Below are positions 23,184-35,896 of a stretch of DNA of 64,000 bases, in pieces. The notes below the pieces were generated by a model. The model saw nothing but the letters and a program-made list of their open reading frames with translations, was not told the origin of the DNA and did no database searches. The DNA is from Chondrosia reniformis (lineage: Eukaryota > Porifera > Demospongiae > Chondrillida > Chondrillidae). The position numbers and the translations under genes were made by a program. Location of the stretch: positions 3,509,501 through 3,573,500 of the forward strand of contig OX359195.1 of assembly GCA_947172415.1 (NCBI GenBank). Direction: 5' to 3'. Each line of letters begins with the position of its first letter. Position 1 is the first letter of the stretch.

Positions 23184-23384
23184 ATGGATATTAAGGGTGT
23201 AGTTTACCTAATTCCATGCTCTGAGTGTTCTGCAGTCTACATTGGTGAAACTGGAAGGACCCTGAAAGTGAGATTGGCAGAACATAAGCGAGTAGTCAGG
23301 ATTGGGGATGTGAACAACGGTATAGCTGTTCACTCCCTCAAGACTGGCCACTCAATTGCTTGGGACAAGGCCAAGATTACATAA
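23184..23384 (+). pseudogene. Penelope-like GIY-YIG endonuclease domain
   Basis: 67 open codons holding most of the endonuclease domain: GVVYLIPCSECSAVYIGETG, then RTLKVRLAEHKRVV and GIAVHSLKTGHSIAWDKAKI. The GIY-equivalent (VVYLI), a CxxC insert, YIGETGR with the catalytic Tyr and Arg region, and the H-x-HSIAWD tail are all present. The family's C-terminal stretch after KIT is cut by a TAA at 23382. The upstream RT is in a different frame, so it is not part of a working polyprotein. Confidence 0.8.
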
Positions 23385-23621
23385 AGGGAAACCCACTGGC
23401 AAAGGAGAAGGGTCAAAAAGCCATCAGGATCCAGAGGAGTCAGCTGAGGATGAATTTAGATCAAGGTATTTTGTTACATCAAGCCCGGAGACAATTTAAT
23501 ATTCATACTTCTAATTCATAGTTGTTTTTCTCATCCTGCTGAGGGTCACATGAAAGGAAGTAGAAATGGCAGGAAAAGTCCTCTATAAATAGAGGCTATT
23601 CTTCCACTCAACCATCAGTCA

Positions 23622-23648
23622 CTGAGGAAGACCCCCAGGGTTGAAACG
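23622..23648 (+). other. Hammerhead-ribozyme-like core motif in Penelope-like 3' region
   Basis: CTGAGGA (622-628, allowed by CUGANGA), then hairpin ACCC-CCA-GGGT (631-641), then GAAAC (643-647). Same order and relative position as at 814-840, and the stem differs between the two copies by paired changes (ACC/GGT versus ACCC/GGGT). Spacer bases flank the stem as in remnant 1. Confidence 0.4.
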
Positions 23649-23722
23649 TTTGACGAAGAATCGAAAACCAACTGCATTTTAACCACTCAAAAGTCGAAGG
23701 ATATCCTATCCCAAAGATAGTA

Positions 23723-26700
23723 TATACAACTAGTATATACAACTAGTAAATGCAACTAGCATCTAGTACACATAACTAGTACCTACCTAGTACCTACTGT
23801 ACTTACTACTAGGACCTACTACTACTACATACAACGAGCACATACACACATACCTAGAAAATACAACTAGAACATACAACTAGTACACACAACTAGTAGA
23901 TATAACTAGTACAAATAAGTAGTACTTACAACTAGAACATACAACTAGTACATACAACTATACATTAACTAGTACATACAATTAGTACATATAACTAGTA
24001 TATTCAATTAGTACCTACAACTAGTAACTAGTACATACAACCAGTACATACAACTAGTACATACAACTAGTACGTATAACAAGTACATACACTTATAACT
24101 AGTACATAAAATTAGTACATACAAATAGACTACATACAACTAGAAACTACAACTAGTAAAAATAATTAGTACATACTTAATTACACACAACTAGTACATA
24201 CAACTAGTACATACAAGAATTACACACAACTAGTACATACAACTAGGACATATAACTACATACAAGTAGTACATACAACTAGTACATACAACAATTACAT
24301 ACAACTAGTCCATACAACTAGGACATATAACTACATACAAGTAGTACATATATACAATTAGTACATACAACTAGTACATACAACAATTACATACAACTAG
24401 TACATACAACTAGGACATATAACTACATACAAGTAGTACATACAATTAGTACCTACAACTAGGAAATACAGATTGTTTCTAGTCCATACATCTAGAACAT
24501 ACAACTAGTACATGCAACTAGTACATATAACAAGTACATACAACAATTATATACACACAAGTAGTACATACAAAAAGTACATATAGACACATACAACTAG
24601 TACATACAACTAGTAAATACAGATTGTTATAAGTACATACACCTAGTACATACAACTAATAAATAGGACTAGTATATACAATTAGTACATAAAACTTCAA
24701 CAATTATACACAACTAGTACATTTAACTACAACAATTATACACAACTAGTACATTCAACTATTATATATAGCTACATACAAGTAGTACATCCAACTAGTC
24801 CATACAACTAGTAAGTACACATTGTTACTAGTACACACACCTAGTACATACAACTAGTACTTGCAATAAGTACATATAACTAGTACAAGCAACTTCTTAC
24901 TAGAACATAAAACTAGTACATACAATTAGTACATACAATTTGTACCTACAACTAGTTCATACAGCTAGTACATACAACTAGTACATGATACTAGTACGTA
25001 CAACTAGTACATACGGATAGTACATACAACTAGTACATACAACTAATACATACAACTAGTAAAACTGATTGTTACCAGTGCATACAACTAGTACCTATAA
25101 CTAGTTCATACAACTAATACATATGACTAGAACATACAACTAATACATGCAACTAATACATATGACCAGTACATACAACTAGTACATACAACTAATACAT
25201 ACAGCTAGCACATACAACTAATAAATACTATAATTACACTCAACTAGTACATACATCTAGTCCATAAGGCTACATAACCTAGTACTAACAACTAGTACTT
25301 GCAATAAGTACATATAACAACTACTTACTAGTACATAAAACTAGCACATACAATTAGTAAATACAGCTAGTCAATACTGCTAGTACATACAACTAATACA
25401 TGATACTAGTACGTACAACTAGTACATACAGATAGTACATACAACTAGTATATACATACAACAATTACACACACCTAGTACATACAACTAGTTCATATAG
25501 CTATATACAACTAGTACATAAAACTAGTACATACAACAAGTACATACAACTAGTAAATACAGATTGTTACCAGTACATACACCTAGTACAAACAACTAAT
25601 ATATAAGACTAGTACATACAACTAGTACATACAACAATTACACACAACTAGTATATACAACTAGTACATATAACTACATAAAAATAGTTCATCCAACTAG
25701 TACCCACAATAAGTTAATACAGATTGTTACTAGTACATACACCTAGTACATAAACAATTACACACAACTAGTACAGACAACTAGGACATATAACTACATA
25801 CAACTAGTACATGATACTAGTACGTACAACTAGTACATACGGATAGTACATACAACTAGTACATTCAACTAGTACATACAACTAGTAAAACTGATTGTTA
25901 CCAGTGCATACACCTAGTACCTACAACTAGTTCATACAACTAATACATATGACTAGAACATACAACTAATACACACAGCTAGCACATACAACTAATAAAT
26001 ACTACAATTACACTCAACTAGTACATACAACTAGTACTTGCAATAAGTACATATAACTAGTACATGCAACTACTTACTAGTACATAAAACTAGCACATAC
26101 AATTAGTACATACAGCTAGTTCAAACAGCTAGTACATACAACTAGTATATACACACAACAATTACACACACCTAGTACATACAACTAGTTCATATAGCTA
26201 TATACAACTAGTACATAAAACTAGTACATACAACTAGTAAATACAGATTGTTACCAGTACATACACCTAGTACAAACAACTAATACATAAGACTAGTACA
26301 TACAACTAGTACATACAACAATTACACACAACTAGTACATACAACTAGGAAATATAGATTGTTTCTAGTACATACATCTAGTACATACAACTAGTACATG
26401 CAACAAGTACATATAATAGTACATGCAACTACTTACTATTACATACAACTAGTACATACAATTAGTACATACAACTAGTTCATACAGCTAGTACATACAA
26501 CTAGTACATGATACTAGTACGTACAACTAGTACATACAGCTAGTATATACATATAACTAGTACATACAACTAATACATATGACTAATACATACAACTAGT
26601 ACATATAACTAGTACATACAACTAATACATACAACTAATACATGATACTAGTACGTACAACTGGTACCTACGGATAGTACATACAACTAGTATATACATA

Positions 26701-28740
26701 CAACAATTACACACACCTAGTACATACAACTAGTTCATATAGCTATATACAACTAGTACATAAAACTAGTACATACAACTAGTACATACAACTAGTAAAT
26801 ACAGATTGTTACCAGTACATACACCTAGTACAAACAACTAATACATAAGACTAGTACATACAACTAGTACATACAACAATTACACACAACTAGTATATAC
26901 AACTAGTACATATAACTACATAAAAGTAGTTCATTCAACTAGTACATACAACTAGGAAATACAGATTGTTTCTAGTACATACATCTAGTACATACAACTA
27001 GTACATGCAACTAGTACACATAATAGTACATGCAACTACTTACTAGATACATATAACTAGTACATACAACTAGTACCCACAACTAGAACATACAACAATT
27101 ACATACAGCTAGTACACAAAACTAGTAAATACTGATTGTTACCAGTGCATACACCTAGTACATACAACTAGCACATACAACTAATACATATGACTAGTAC
27201 ATACAACTAGTACATACAACTAGTACATACAACTAGTACATACAACTAGTACATACATGAATTACACACAACTAGTACACACAACTAGTACATACAACTA
27301 GTACATCCATCTGTTACTAGTACATACAACTAGTACATAAAACTATTAACTCTAACTAGTAAATATGACTAGTACATACATAAATTACACTAAATTAGTA
27401 TATAAAACTATATACAACTAGTACATACAACTAGTTCTTAAAGCTAGTAAATACAGATTGTTACTTGCACATACACCTAGTATATACAAGTAGTACATAC
27501 AACTTGTACAAATAACTAATACATACAACGACCTACTAGTACGTACCACTATACCATACAAATAGTATATACAACCAGTAAATACAACTAGTTCCTACAG
27601 TTGGTACATACAACTAGTACTAAATCAACTACTTATTAGTACATACAACTATATAGTATATCCAACTAGAACTACAACCAGGACATAGAACTAGTACATA
27701 TAACCAGTTCATATAACTAGTACATATAACTAGAACATAAAACTAGTACATACAGCTAGTACATATAACTAGAACATACAACTAAAACATACAGCTAGTT
27801 CATACAACTAGTACATATAACTAGAATTACACACAGGTAGTACAAACAAATAGTATATTTAACTACTTTCAACCAGCATATACAACTAGTACATACAATC
27901 AGTGCGTAAAAGTACATTTAACAAGTACATACAACTAGTACATACAACTAGTTCTTTTAACAAGTACATACACATATGACTAGTTCATATATATAGTACA
28001 TAAAACCAGTACCTTCACCTAGACTACATACAACTAGAACTACTACATACAACTAGTACATACAACTAGTACTTAAAACTAGTAAATACAAATAGTAAAC
28101 ATAACTAGAATACAAAACATACACACAACTGGTACATAGAAGAACTACATATAACTATATAGAACTAATACATTCAACTAGTGCATACATCTAGTTAGTA
28201 GTACATACAACTAGTACATACAACTAGTACACAAAAGAAGTACATATAACTACATACAAGTAGTACATACAACTAGTACTACCAACTAGTAAATACAGAT
28301 TGTTCCTAGTACATACACCTATTACATAGAAGTACTAAATAAAACTTGCACATTTAACTAGTACATACAACTACCTACTAATACATAAAACTAGTACATA
28401 CAATTAGTACATATAACAAGTACGTACAACTAATACATACAACAAGTACATATATATAACTAATTCATAGAACTACTTGCTAGGACATACAACTAATACA
28501 AAAAATTAGTACATACAACTAGTACATAAAACTAGTACACACAGCTTGTCCATACAACTAGTACATATAACTAATACATGCAATAAATTATTAGAACAAG
28601 TATACAACTAGTACATACATCTAGTACATACAACTAGTAATAAAACTAGTACATACAATTAGTACATACCTCTAGCTACTAATGCATAAAATTAGTACAT
28701 ACAACTAGTACATAGAACTAGTAACTACAACTAGTAAATA
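23723..28740 (-). repeat. 13-bp satellite, reverse polarity
   Basis: Diverged CATACAACTAGTA array. Between about 24.9 and 26.9 kb a higher-order block recurs several times, marked by CATGATACTAGTACGTACAA (near 24985, 25402, 25809, 26507, 26640) and by CAGATTGTTACCAGTACATA blocks. No gene seen. Confidence 0.9.
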
Positions 28741-28741
28741 C

Positions 28742-29528
28742 TAGAGAACAATAAAAATTTTCTACAGAAATGGTGAAGATGTAGGGATGGCACAAAAAGT
28801 ATAGGAACAAGAAAGGGATGTTACACAGTGAAGCATTAGCTGTGCATGAGTCATACAACCAAGGGTCTTGCAACATATCCCTACATCTGGCCTGGTGTGC
28901 TTTCCCCTAGAAAATGCATGGTGTCTACCTTATTCTTCCCTTGTACATTGATATATGCCACCATACAGGAAGCCTTTGTCATTCTGTTGGTGAAGGCTAT
29001 AGTAGGGAAGATGTGTCCAGCTTTCAGTCATGCATCATTCGTATATAGCATGTCTGAACAATTAAGATTATTTCAGGACGTATATATACATTGGTATATG
29101 CCACCATACAGGAAGCCTTAAAATTTGTCATTCTATATGCAAACAAATGTTTTATTCATTTGAGCCATTTAAATTTTATATATACAGGGAAGTGGGACAT
29201 AGAGTAAACATTGTTACACATAATACTTTGTGCAGACCTTCTTAAGCTGATAAAAGACTGATAGTTTCTATACTTATTTGCAGCCTTTACAGTAATTTCA
29301 CTGCATCACGGTAATTGTGAGGATTATACATGTTAGAGGTACTGCAGCTTCATCTGCCCCAGTTCCAATGCCAATGTTTCCAGATGTAGGGATATGTTGC
29401 GACACCCTTGGTTGTATGATGCATGCACAGCTAATGCTTCACTGTGTAACATCCCTTTCTTGTTCCTATACTTTTTGTGCCATCCCTACATCTTCACAAT
29501 TTTTGTAGAAAAATTTTATTGTTCTCTA
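28742..29528. mobile_element. MITE-like DNA transposon with ~148-bp terminal inverted repeats
   Basis: The left end (28742-28892, starting CTAGAGAACAATAAAA) is the near-exact reverse complement of the right end (29381-29530). Differences are scattered point changes. The 490-bp centre carries no long reading frame and contains a direct repeat of about 45 bp (TATGCCACCATACAGGAAGCC at about 28964 and 29097). The long TIRs and lack of coding suggest a non-autonomous DNA transposon. The superfamily and target duplication were not determined. Confidence 0.8.
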
Positions 29529-29530
29529 GT

Positions 29531-30162
29531 TTCTGTACTTTTTATGGGGCACAAGCTGATATATAATTTAGGGTTAACCTCCATGCATACCCCATAATTA
29601 ATTCTTCATTAATTTACATCTTAAATATTTAAATATAATAAACTTTGTGGCTTCCAAATGATTCAGCTTAACAAAACAAAAGTAATTTTAGTGCAGTTGA
29701 ATGTCATCTGTATATTGTCAATGCAGTTAGTAAAGGATAGTGAAAGGTGCACCATGTTCATGGTGTAATTGTAAGATGTACTTGGCGTCAAATCTTTGAC
29801 TCTTAATTAAAGGAACCAACATATGATAATGGCAATTATAATAGAAAATATAATGAGTTCTTACTCTTTCAGTTGGAGTCTATGGGCACTTGAGAACTTG
29901 CAAATTGTGTAAAATGTATGTAAACTTTAATGTAGAAAATGTATAAAATATTATAAGCAAGAATAGATCAAAGACTCAAGGTGGCAGAGCATTCACTGTA
30001 TATAGGCCAATTTACCATCTCTCAATCCCAGCCAAAGAGCAAGCAATGCACCAACATCACTGTGTACACTATACTCAAGCCACCCATTTACAACTCCAGC
30101 CACAGAGTTAACCACCTCAGCCACAGCCTGTGAACATGCACAATACATTAACCCCGTGTGTC
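29531..30162. other. Non-coding AT-rich stretch between MITE and Helitron coding region
   Basis: No reading frame or repeat of note. By position it could be the 3' non-coding part of the minus-strand Helitron, but no terminal hairpin plus CTRR-type end was recognised. Confidence 0.4.
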
Positions 30163-30660
30163 TCAAGTCGCCGCCTTCACCACAGATGAGACTACCTCAA
30201 AATGTTGTGGAAAATGCACAATGTACATTGACTTTGCACTGCTGTCAACTGGCAAAGTATGGTCCAAGTGGTAAGGACTATACAGTAGCCAGCTATCAGA
30301 AGTGGTGTCAAACACATAAATGTTAGTCTGCAGTAAATGAGCCAAAGTGAGGATTTCTACATCTGTACCCCATGCGCCATCCCTGTCCATGTGTGTGTCC
30401 TGTATGTACTCAGCAATACTGTTCTGAGTTACATGCGCTCCTAGCAAGAGGGTTGCAATCTTTTGCATATGGTTGATGATTGCATTTCTAACTGCAAGAT
30501 GGCCTTCTTGTGACCCTGTGATGATCATTGAGATTGAACGGAAAAGACAATTGCCATCTGGAAGCATCCGTCTCACTGTCTGGAAGTTTGGCCATGTCAG
30601 AAGGCAGCCTGGTGTGCCATACCCAAAATCGACCAGGTCGTTGGTACTGGACACCTACCT
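30163..30660 (-). pseudogene. OTU-like cysteine protease domain of the Helitron
   Basis: Reads GYGTPGCLLTWPNFQ, then RRMLPDGNCLFRSISMIITG, HLAVRNAIINHMQ, then MDRDGAWGTDVEILTLAHLL and MYIVHFPQHFEVV. The D-G-N-C catalytic box (about 30531-30559) and the final H-F-E-V-V histidine box (about 30191-30213) mark an OTU (ovarian tumour) deubiquitinase-type fold. In Helitrons and other transposons this domain may process the polyprotein or act on ubiquitin; the role is not established here. All catalytic boxes are readable, but the frame is shifted relative to the upstream linker near 30650. Confidence 0.8.
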
Positions 30661-30961
30661 TACTGCATGCTTTATTTTGCCACTTAGAATCAACTGGATG
30701 GAACCTAAATGAGCATCGTTCCAATTGACTCCAACCTCTGTTGTTGCTGTCAATTTCAGTACATGCAAGTTGCCTTTTATTTTGCTTTATCTGGCAAAGT
30801 GGCCTCTTTCGAGCAATTTTGGAGCTTGCAGTTGAACCTTTCAGACTCTTCTTTTGCTTTTTAGGGTCAGGTGAGAATGTGCAAGTACCACTGAACTTTT
30901 TCTTTCTAATGCTACTTTGTTCAGGTGGCAAAGCATAGACCATCAAGTCTGGTCTATGCAA
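30640..30961 (-). pseudogene. Linker between Pif1 helicase and OTU domain
   Basis: About 105 readable codons starting HRPDLMVYALPPEQ, lysine-rich (KKQKKSLKGS), then ERCSFRFHPVDSKWQNKACS, joining OTU coding by a frameshift. Low-complexity basic linker. No separate domain recognised. Confidence 0.55.
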
Positions 30962-32016
30962 TTCTCGTAACCTGTTAATTTCCAGCAGACACTTTGAGCT
31001 AACGATAATTGACTTTCTATCAAAGGCAACAGGTGCACCCCATCAAGTGATCTTACTCGTGACAGTGCAACATAGGCCATACCTGAACTGAAGACCTGGT
31101 CACAAAGATCCATCATGGCACAGTCAAGAGAAAGACCTTGACACTTGTGGATTGTTACAGCATAAGCCAATATGAGTGGAAACTGTTCCCTGTAAACATA
31201 GACTCTCCTCATTACAAGAAATCTGCTCTTGACCTTTTCTACTTCATACTCTGTGCTCATGTGGTCAAACTTCACTGTCACTTTGTGTGCACCAATGGCC
31301 ACAACTGTGCCAAGTGCACCATTAACTAACCCCAAGCTTGTGTTAGTATTCCTACGCAAAATGACTCTTGCCCCAACAGCAATACGAAGCACAGCCTCTA
31401 AACCAGCAGTTAGGTTGCAGTCTTTGTTCAGTCTCTTCAGCTCTTCTGCTTCTTTTTTGCTCCACTTATGCTTGCCTTTAGTTTCATCTACTTCATCGGT
31501 GCAGCAAATTTCAACAGTCTTGCACTGTAACTTGCTGAACATTTCATTGTTGAACCCTTCGCATGCCTTTCGTGTAGGAAATAGGCATACAGGCGACTTC
31601 CCAGAGTGCATCAGTTCCTCAAATTTATCAGTTATTGGACCATGGATAACTCTCTCTTCCAGAGTTTTAACACATTCTTCACACACGCAACCACGTCGGA
31701 TTTCATCCAGAATTCCACAGAATTGTGTGTCCTTTCTCTGACGCTCATTAATTGTCAGTTCATCATATTCCACAGTTTCCTTCCAGATGTTTACTGAAGT
31801 CATGCAACCTAGCTTTGATAAAACTGCTTTGTTGTTCAGTTTGGCAAACACAGGTGCACCATTGACTGAAGCCAGCTGCAGAAGATCACCCACAAAGAGA
31901 ATATTGATTGATCCAAACCAATTGTCAGTCCCAAACACTTCTTCCAGGCGCAAATGAAGATAGGCCAGGTTGAGACTAGATAGCATAGACACTTCATCAA
32001 TTATGAAAAGTTTCAC
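30943..32016 (-). pseudogene. Pif1-family helicase, C-terminal part, of the Helitron
   Basis: ATP-dependent 5'-3' DNA helicase needed to unwind DNA during rolling-circle transposition. Motif II (Walker B) is LFIIDEVSMLSS (about 31980-32010), followed by INILFVGDLLQLASVNGAPV, NERQRKDTQFCGIL, and near the C-terminus LAYAVTIHKCQGLSLDCAMM (about 31125-31175) and GMAYVALSRVRSLDGVHL (motif VI, about 31030-31085). These are diagnostic for Helitron Pif1 domains. The Walker A half lies in the next upstream frame. The two are split by a one-base insertion near 32010, since CTT-CCG-AGA-TGT in one frame and GA-GAT-GTG-AAA in the other give continuous RDVKLFIIDE. Long and otherwise clean over 357 codons. 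Confidence 0.9.
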
Positions 32017-33364
32017 ATCTCGGAAGTGTCGTTCTCATGATCTTCAATGAGTCTCGCGGCAGTCCCCAATAGCCAGCTTCTTTTCCCTCATGCTCAATGG
32101 GTAACTGAAACAAACGATGCACAGTAACGCCACCAACATTAAAGGCTGCAAGCCCAGTTGGTGCAGCCACTGCACAGAGAAGTGTCTCATGCTTGTCTTT
32201 CCATATTGTAGCCACCTGAGCTCTGATGGCTTCAATAAGGAAAGATTTTCCAGTCCCTCCAACTCCGCTAACAAACATTTGCAGTGGTTGCAATTGTGAG
32301 CATTTACACACTCCAGACTCATGTTTTTGTTGGTGTAGAAGGTGTTCAGACATGCGTGTAAAGACACGTGACTGGTCTGCATTCAATTTGTCAATTCGCA
32401 CTTCAAGGCTGATTTCATCAGTACAATTTGCTTGCAGCTCCTGGACATCATTCATAGCTGCTGGTGCTTCCCCAACAATTTGGGGTCCTTTGTCCTCGTC
32501 CTCTTTGTCAACAGAGAAAGTTGCCTCTTCTTGTCTAGCTTCATTAATCTCCTTTACTTTAGCATTTGCTTTCAGCATTTGCTGCAATCTGTCATGGTGG
32601 CTGTACATGTCAGGGTTGGCCTCTACTAAATGAGCAAAGGCTTTTTCAGCAGATTCATTCTCTGCAAGTAGATTACCTTCACTTCTAAAAGGCGCAAACA
32701 ACAGTAGCATGGAGTAAAAGTACTCTTCCTTCTGATCCTCTTTGTTAGGATCAAAGAGCCTGTGATTTGGAAGACAGGGCTTGGTAAGCCTGTGATACTT
32801 GCGCTGCCCTGATTTGTCATCTTTACACTTGGCATAGTATTTAACAAAATCATAAAGGCAAACCTCCTCCATTTCTGCGGGCCTTTGTGGGTAGTGTGTG
32901 TCAATGACACTGTCTTCAAAGTTTTCAGTTGAATTTGGATCTTCCTTTCCAAGCTCTTGCAGCCTACTGTGATCCTTTAGTCTGCGTTTCCTTTTGTGTG
33001 GAAAGGTGGCGTCAATCCACTGAACTGTGTCAGACTTTTCACACAAGTGATCGCCAATCAACAGATCGCTTGCTTTATAGAGTCCACACTCTCGAGAACG
33101 CAAACTTCTGATACCAAAGCTCCAAAGTCGACTGTACACACTTTTGTTGGAGCCAATTTCCTGCCCCAGATCCTGCATGTTACTTCTTTCTGCCTTTGTG
33201 ACATATCCTGTCACATAGTGACCAAGGGCTAGTGACAACTCGGCAATAAACTGTACATCAATGTTTGCTTTCCACAGCAAAAGCAACAGAGGATTGTAAT
33301 CATTTACTCTCGTCTCCTGTTCTGCCCGTGGAAGGTGGTATAATTTTTTCTTGATTTGAGGCAA
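31997..33364 (-). pseudogene. Rep tyrosine region and helicase N-terminal part of the Helitron
   Basis: 455 open codons. The N-terminal part reads LYHLPRAEQETRVNDYNPLL, then ALGHYVTGYVTKAERSN with two tyrosines four residues apart (about 33188-33222), taken as the Y2 nucleophiles of the HUH Rep enzyme that nicks and joins transposon ends. A long connector with CLYDFVKYYAKC and LPNHRLFDPNKEDQKEEYFY follows, then the start of the Pif1 helicase with Walker A MFVSGVGGTGKSFLIEAIRA (about 32238-32275) and APTGLAAFNVGGVTVHRLF. The frame is lost at CETFHN, where the next frame resumes. Confidence 0.9.
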
Positions 33365-33780
33365 TCTTCCACACTGTTCAAAGAGCCAGTGTCACTGACT
33401 TCCCGTGGAAATCCAAACTTGCATCTAGTCACAAATGCTCCATTGTACCTTGCCTTTCACTTGCAGTAGTTGCTGTATTTGTGCATCTGGTACCTAATGA
33501 CCAACCTGTGCAACTCTGGATTGGTCCTTTCTTCAGGTATTTGACAAGTGATTCTCTTCTGAATCCAATCTAGCACTCGCTTTGGCTAATCCTTGCCAAG
33601 CACTGGTGCATTTTGTAACCAGAGGACAACATGATAATGAGGTGCATCCCGTGTCTGATATTCCTTCTTGAAGAAATAGTGCTCTACCTTGCCAAAAACC
33701 TGTCCTTTTAGAATCACAGTATTGAACAAGGCATGGAACTTTAGAGAAAACTTCCTAGACACTGAAATGGGATCTTCACA
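33365..33780 (-). pseudogene. Rep HUH-motif segment of the Helitron
   Basis: Not one long frame because of stops, but on the minus strand it reads SRKFSLKFHALFNTVILKGQ, VEHYFFKKEYQTRDAPHYHV, VLWLQNAPVLGKD, stop, PKRVLDWIQKRI, TNPELHRLVIRYQMHKYSNY, CK, stop, ARYNGAFVTRCKFGFPREVS. The HYH triad in APHYHVVLW (about 33631-33650) is the metal-binding HUH motif of Rep. Stops fall at GAT-TAG (about 33585) and AAG-TGA (about 33456). It connects the N-terminal region (frameshift near 33775) to the tyrosine region downstream. Confidence 0.85.
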
Positions 33781-34990
33781 GCACAGTTTCCCAACTGGAT
33801 AGCTGTCAGATACCTGATTAATTTTTTTAGGTAACTTCCAATCTCTGGAGACTCATATTCAGCACAACTGAATGTGAGAAACAGGGTAGGAGTACCCCAT
33901 TCACGAAGCATACAACGCAGTTCACTGTACCTCAAGAACCAGTACTGCTTAGTGCCTCGAATGGACTGGAATATTGTGGACACGTTTGCTTCCACCGATT
34001 CATCAGCATGTGATACCTTGTCTAGGAACAACTGCACAGACATTCTTTGGTGTTCTGTCCTTTTCATCAAATTGTAAACCCCTGCAGAGAGCTCCCATAA
34101 TTCTTTCTGCCAAAGGAGGAAGAATACATACTGTGGATCTTTTCGAAACCTAGAGTCCTTGTTTAACAGCCGAGATTTGGCATACTCACTGGAGGAGATT
34201 TTTAATTCACGTGGGTGAAACTCACCAAACCTACCACTTGGGAACGGATGAGTAAAGCACATGACATCCAGGAATTTTTGGCGATTGTCAAGTGCATCCT
34301 CCTTTACACTAAGCAGTTTGTACTGTTCAATATCACAAACTGTAGACTGCTTCACATTCAAACTACCAATGGTGTATGACTGAAAGCTGGACACATCTTC
34401 CTCACTAGCCTTTACTAACATGGTACTGGTTGCACTGTCTGCAGTTTCAATGACTTGTTGTGCAACCTCATTAATGCTTGTGTCAGCAACTTCTTTGTAA
34501 AGCCAATTTATTTCTCTTAGTTTTCGAATGGCAGTCCTGACTGCACTCACATCAACTATGCTGCGCCAAATGACCTTCTTCTCTGAAGGTGTTCCATTGA
34601 CCATGATGTACAATTCAGGCACATGTGGATCTTGGTCAGATTTCTGTGAGAGTGAATTGCTCTCTTGGTTGACAGTCTTCACATTTCCTAATGTTTCCAA
34701 AGTTTTTTTCAAAGGTAGGGGAAGAAAGAACATGTTTCCCCTACAAGCTTTCAGTGAATTGTAAATAGGCACTTTGGCTGTGTATGTGCCTAACCTTACA
34801 ATTGTCTGAAATGCTTTCGCTCATTGAATCAGCTGTCTACTCAAAACATCCAATTTAGCTAGTTCTGCAGGCATAGGCTCAGTTATCAAACCATTCAGAA
34901 TAGAGCGCGAAGGTACCTTGTTGTCATTCAGAATTGGTCGGCAGTATTGGCACACTTACAGAGAATCAATTTCAGTTTCATTGTTCTGCT
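33741..34990 (-). pseudogene. Helitron conserved N-terminal region
   Basis: The main open stretch (34772 down to 33741, 343 codons) reads MPIYNSLKACRGNMFFLPLP, then ELYIMVNGTPSEKKVIWRSI, REINWLYKEV, DVMCFTHPFPSGRFGEFHPR and CMLREWGTPTLFLTFSCAEY. These correspond to the Helitron helicase-like N-terminal domain preceding Rep. The upstream part (34990-34790) reads in broken frames: VCQYCRPIL, LNGLITEPMPAELAKLDVLS and QTIVRLGTYTAKVP. It ends in a frameshift before the HUH segment. Confidence 0.85.
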
Positions 34991-35015
34991 CAAGTATGTA
35001 CTTCTTTAATTGCTG

Positions 35016-35896
35016 CTAGACCTTTGTCACAAACTTTAAGGCACTCTTCTTCATGCTTGTGACATTCTTTCGTTGGTGCAAACGCTCACAACAGCAACAT
35101 GCATACTCTGGGTCATCACCAACCTCCTTCCCCAGTTTAGTAATCAGATTGGCATGCTTTACTTGAAGCAAGGGTTCCAGACTAGGAAGACCTGCTGCCA
35201 AGTTCTCTTGAGATGATTCACACTCACTCTGACATAGTTCCTCACAGTGACTGATGCCAGCAGCATCCATTAGTAGATCAAAATCTACTAAACCAAGTGC
35301 CACATCAATGGCAAAATTTGGCGATGGTGGTTTCTTGCAGAATATAGCCAGACTAGGAACCTCGGTATTTGTGGGTAGTGAGTGGAAGCAGCACTGAGGG
35401 TTTTATGCAGACTACTGCAGATTCCAATGGCACAGGGAAATGGGTGGCCTAGCAGCTTATGGAACTGCTCTTGCTCATCCAGTTGACTGGTGAATTTAGC
35501 TGCAAAGCACCGATCTGTATAGTGTCCATGCTGACATCCCTTGTCTATGGACTCAAGTCCATTTCTAAGCTCTTGCCGGGATTTTTTGTAAAGTTCCTTT
35601 GCTGCAACAATGGAACTAATCTCTTCATCTGTTGGCAGTTTGCACTCTTCTGTGCACTTCCACTTTTTGGGACGCATTGTATTTTTGTCTCTGTCACCCA
35701 CTTCCTCAGCAGTGCAGCATCGTCCATACTCATCCACTGATATGGCATTGTTTTGCTTCATTGGCATGTAAGCGGTATCATAAAAGAATGGCTCTGATGA
35801 AGCAGTGTGCCACCTTTCTCCCAAATTCAATGATAACAGTTCAAAAGAATTTACACTCGAACACCCTTCAGCAACTGTCCCACTCTCTCTCTGCAC
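35016..35896 (-). pseudogene. Helitron N-terminal region, upstream part
   Basis: Two overlapping frames. 35896-35288 (202 codons) includes NSFELLSLNLGERWHTASSE, PFFYDTAYMPMKQ and a Cys-containing MRPKKWKCTEECKLPTDEEI, then CQHGHYTDRCFAAKFTSQLD. 35303-35016 (95 codons) includes MALGLVDFDLLMDAAGISHC and ACCCCERLHQRKNVTSM. The cysteine-rich pieces (CCCCERLHQR and, further on, VCQYC) look like a zinc-binding region. No name is known to me for this part, but its place before the conserved Helitron N-terminal region is clear. Frameshift near 35295. Confidence 0.65.

Larger units (their letters stand above)
22436..23722 (+). mobile_element. Penelope-like element remnant 2 (RT motifs to 3' tail)
   Basis: Contains the end of the reverse transcriptase, the connector, the GIY-YIG endonuclease and a 3' tail ending near CCTATCCCAAAGATAGTATA. 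Longer than remnant 1 and on the same strand. It is 5'-truncated within the RT. The tail has CCTCTATAAATAGAGG (23579-23594), a perfect inverted repeat with a TATA-like centre, which could belong to a promoter in the terminal repeat. Confidence 0.8.

Noticed and set aside
28846..29121. Open frames inside the MITE
   Set aside because: No recognisable domain; the frame crosses the TIR and the internal direct repeat.
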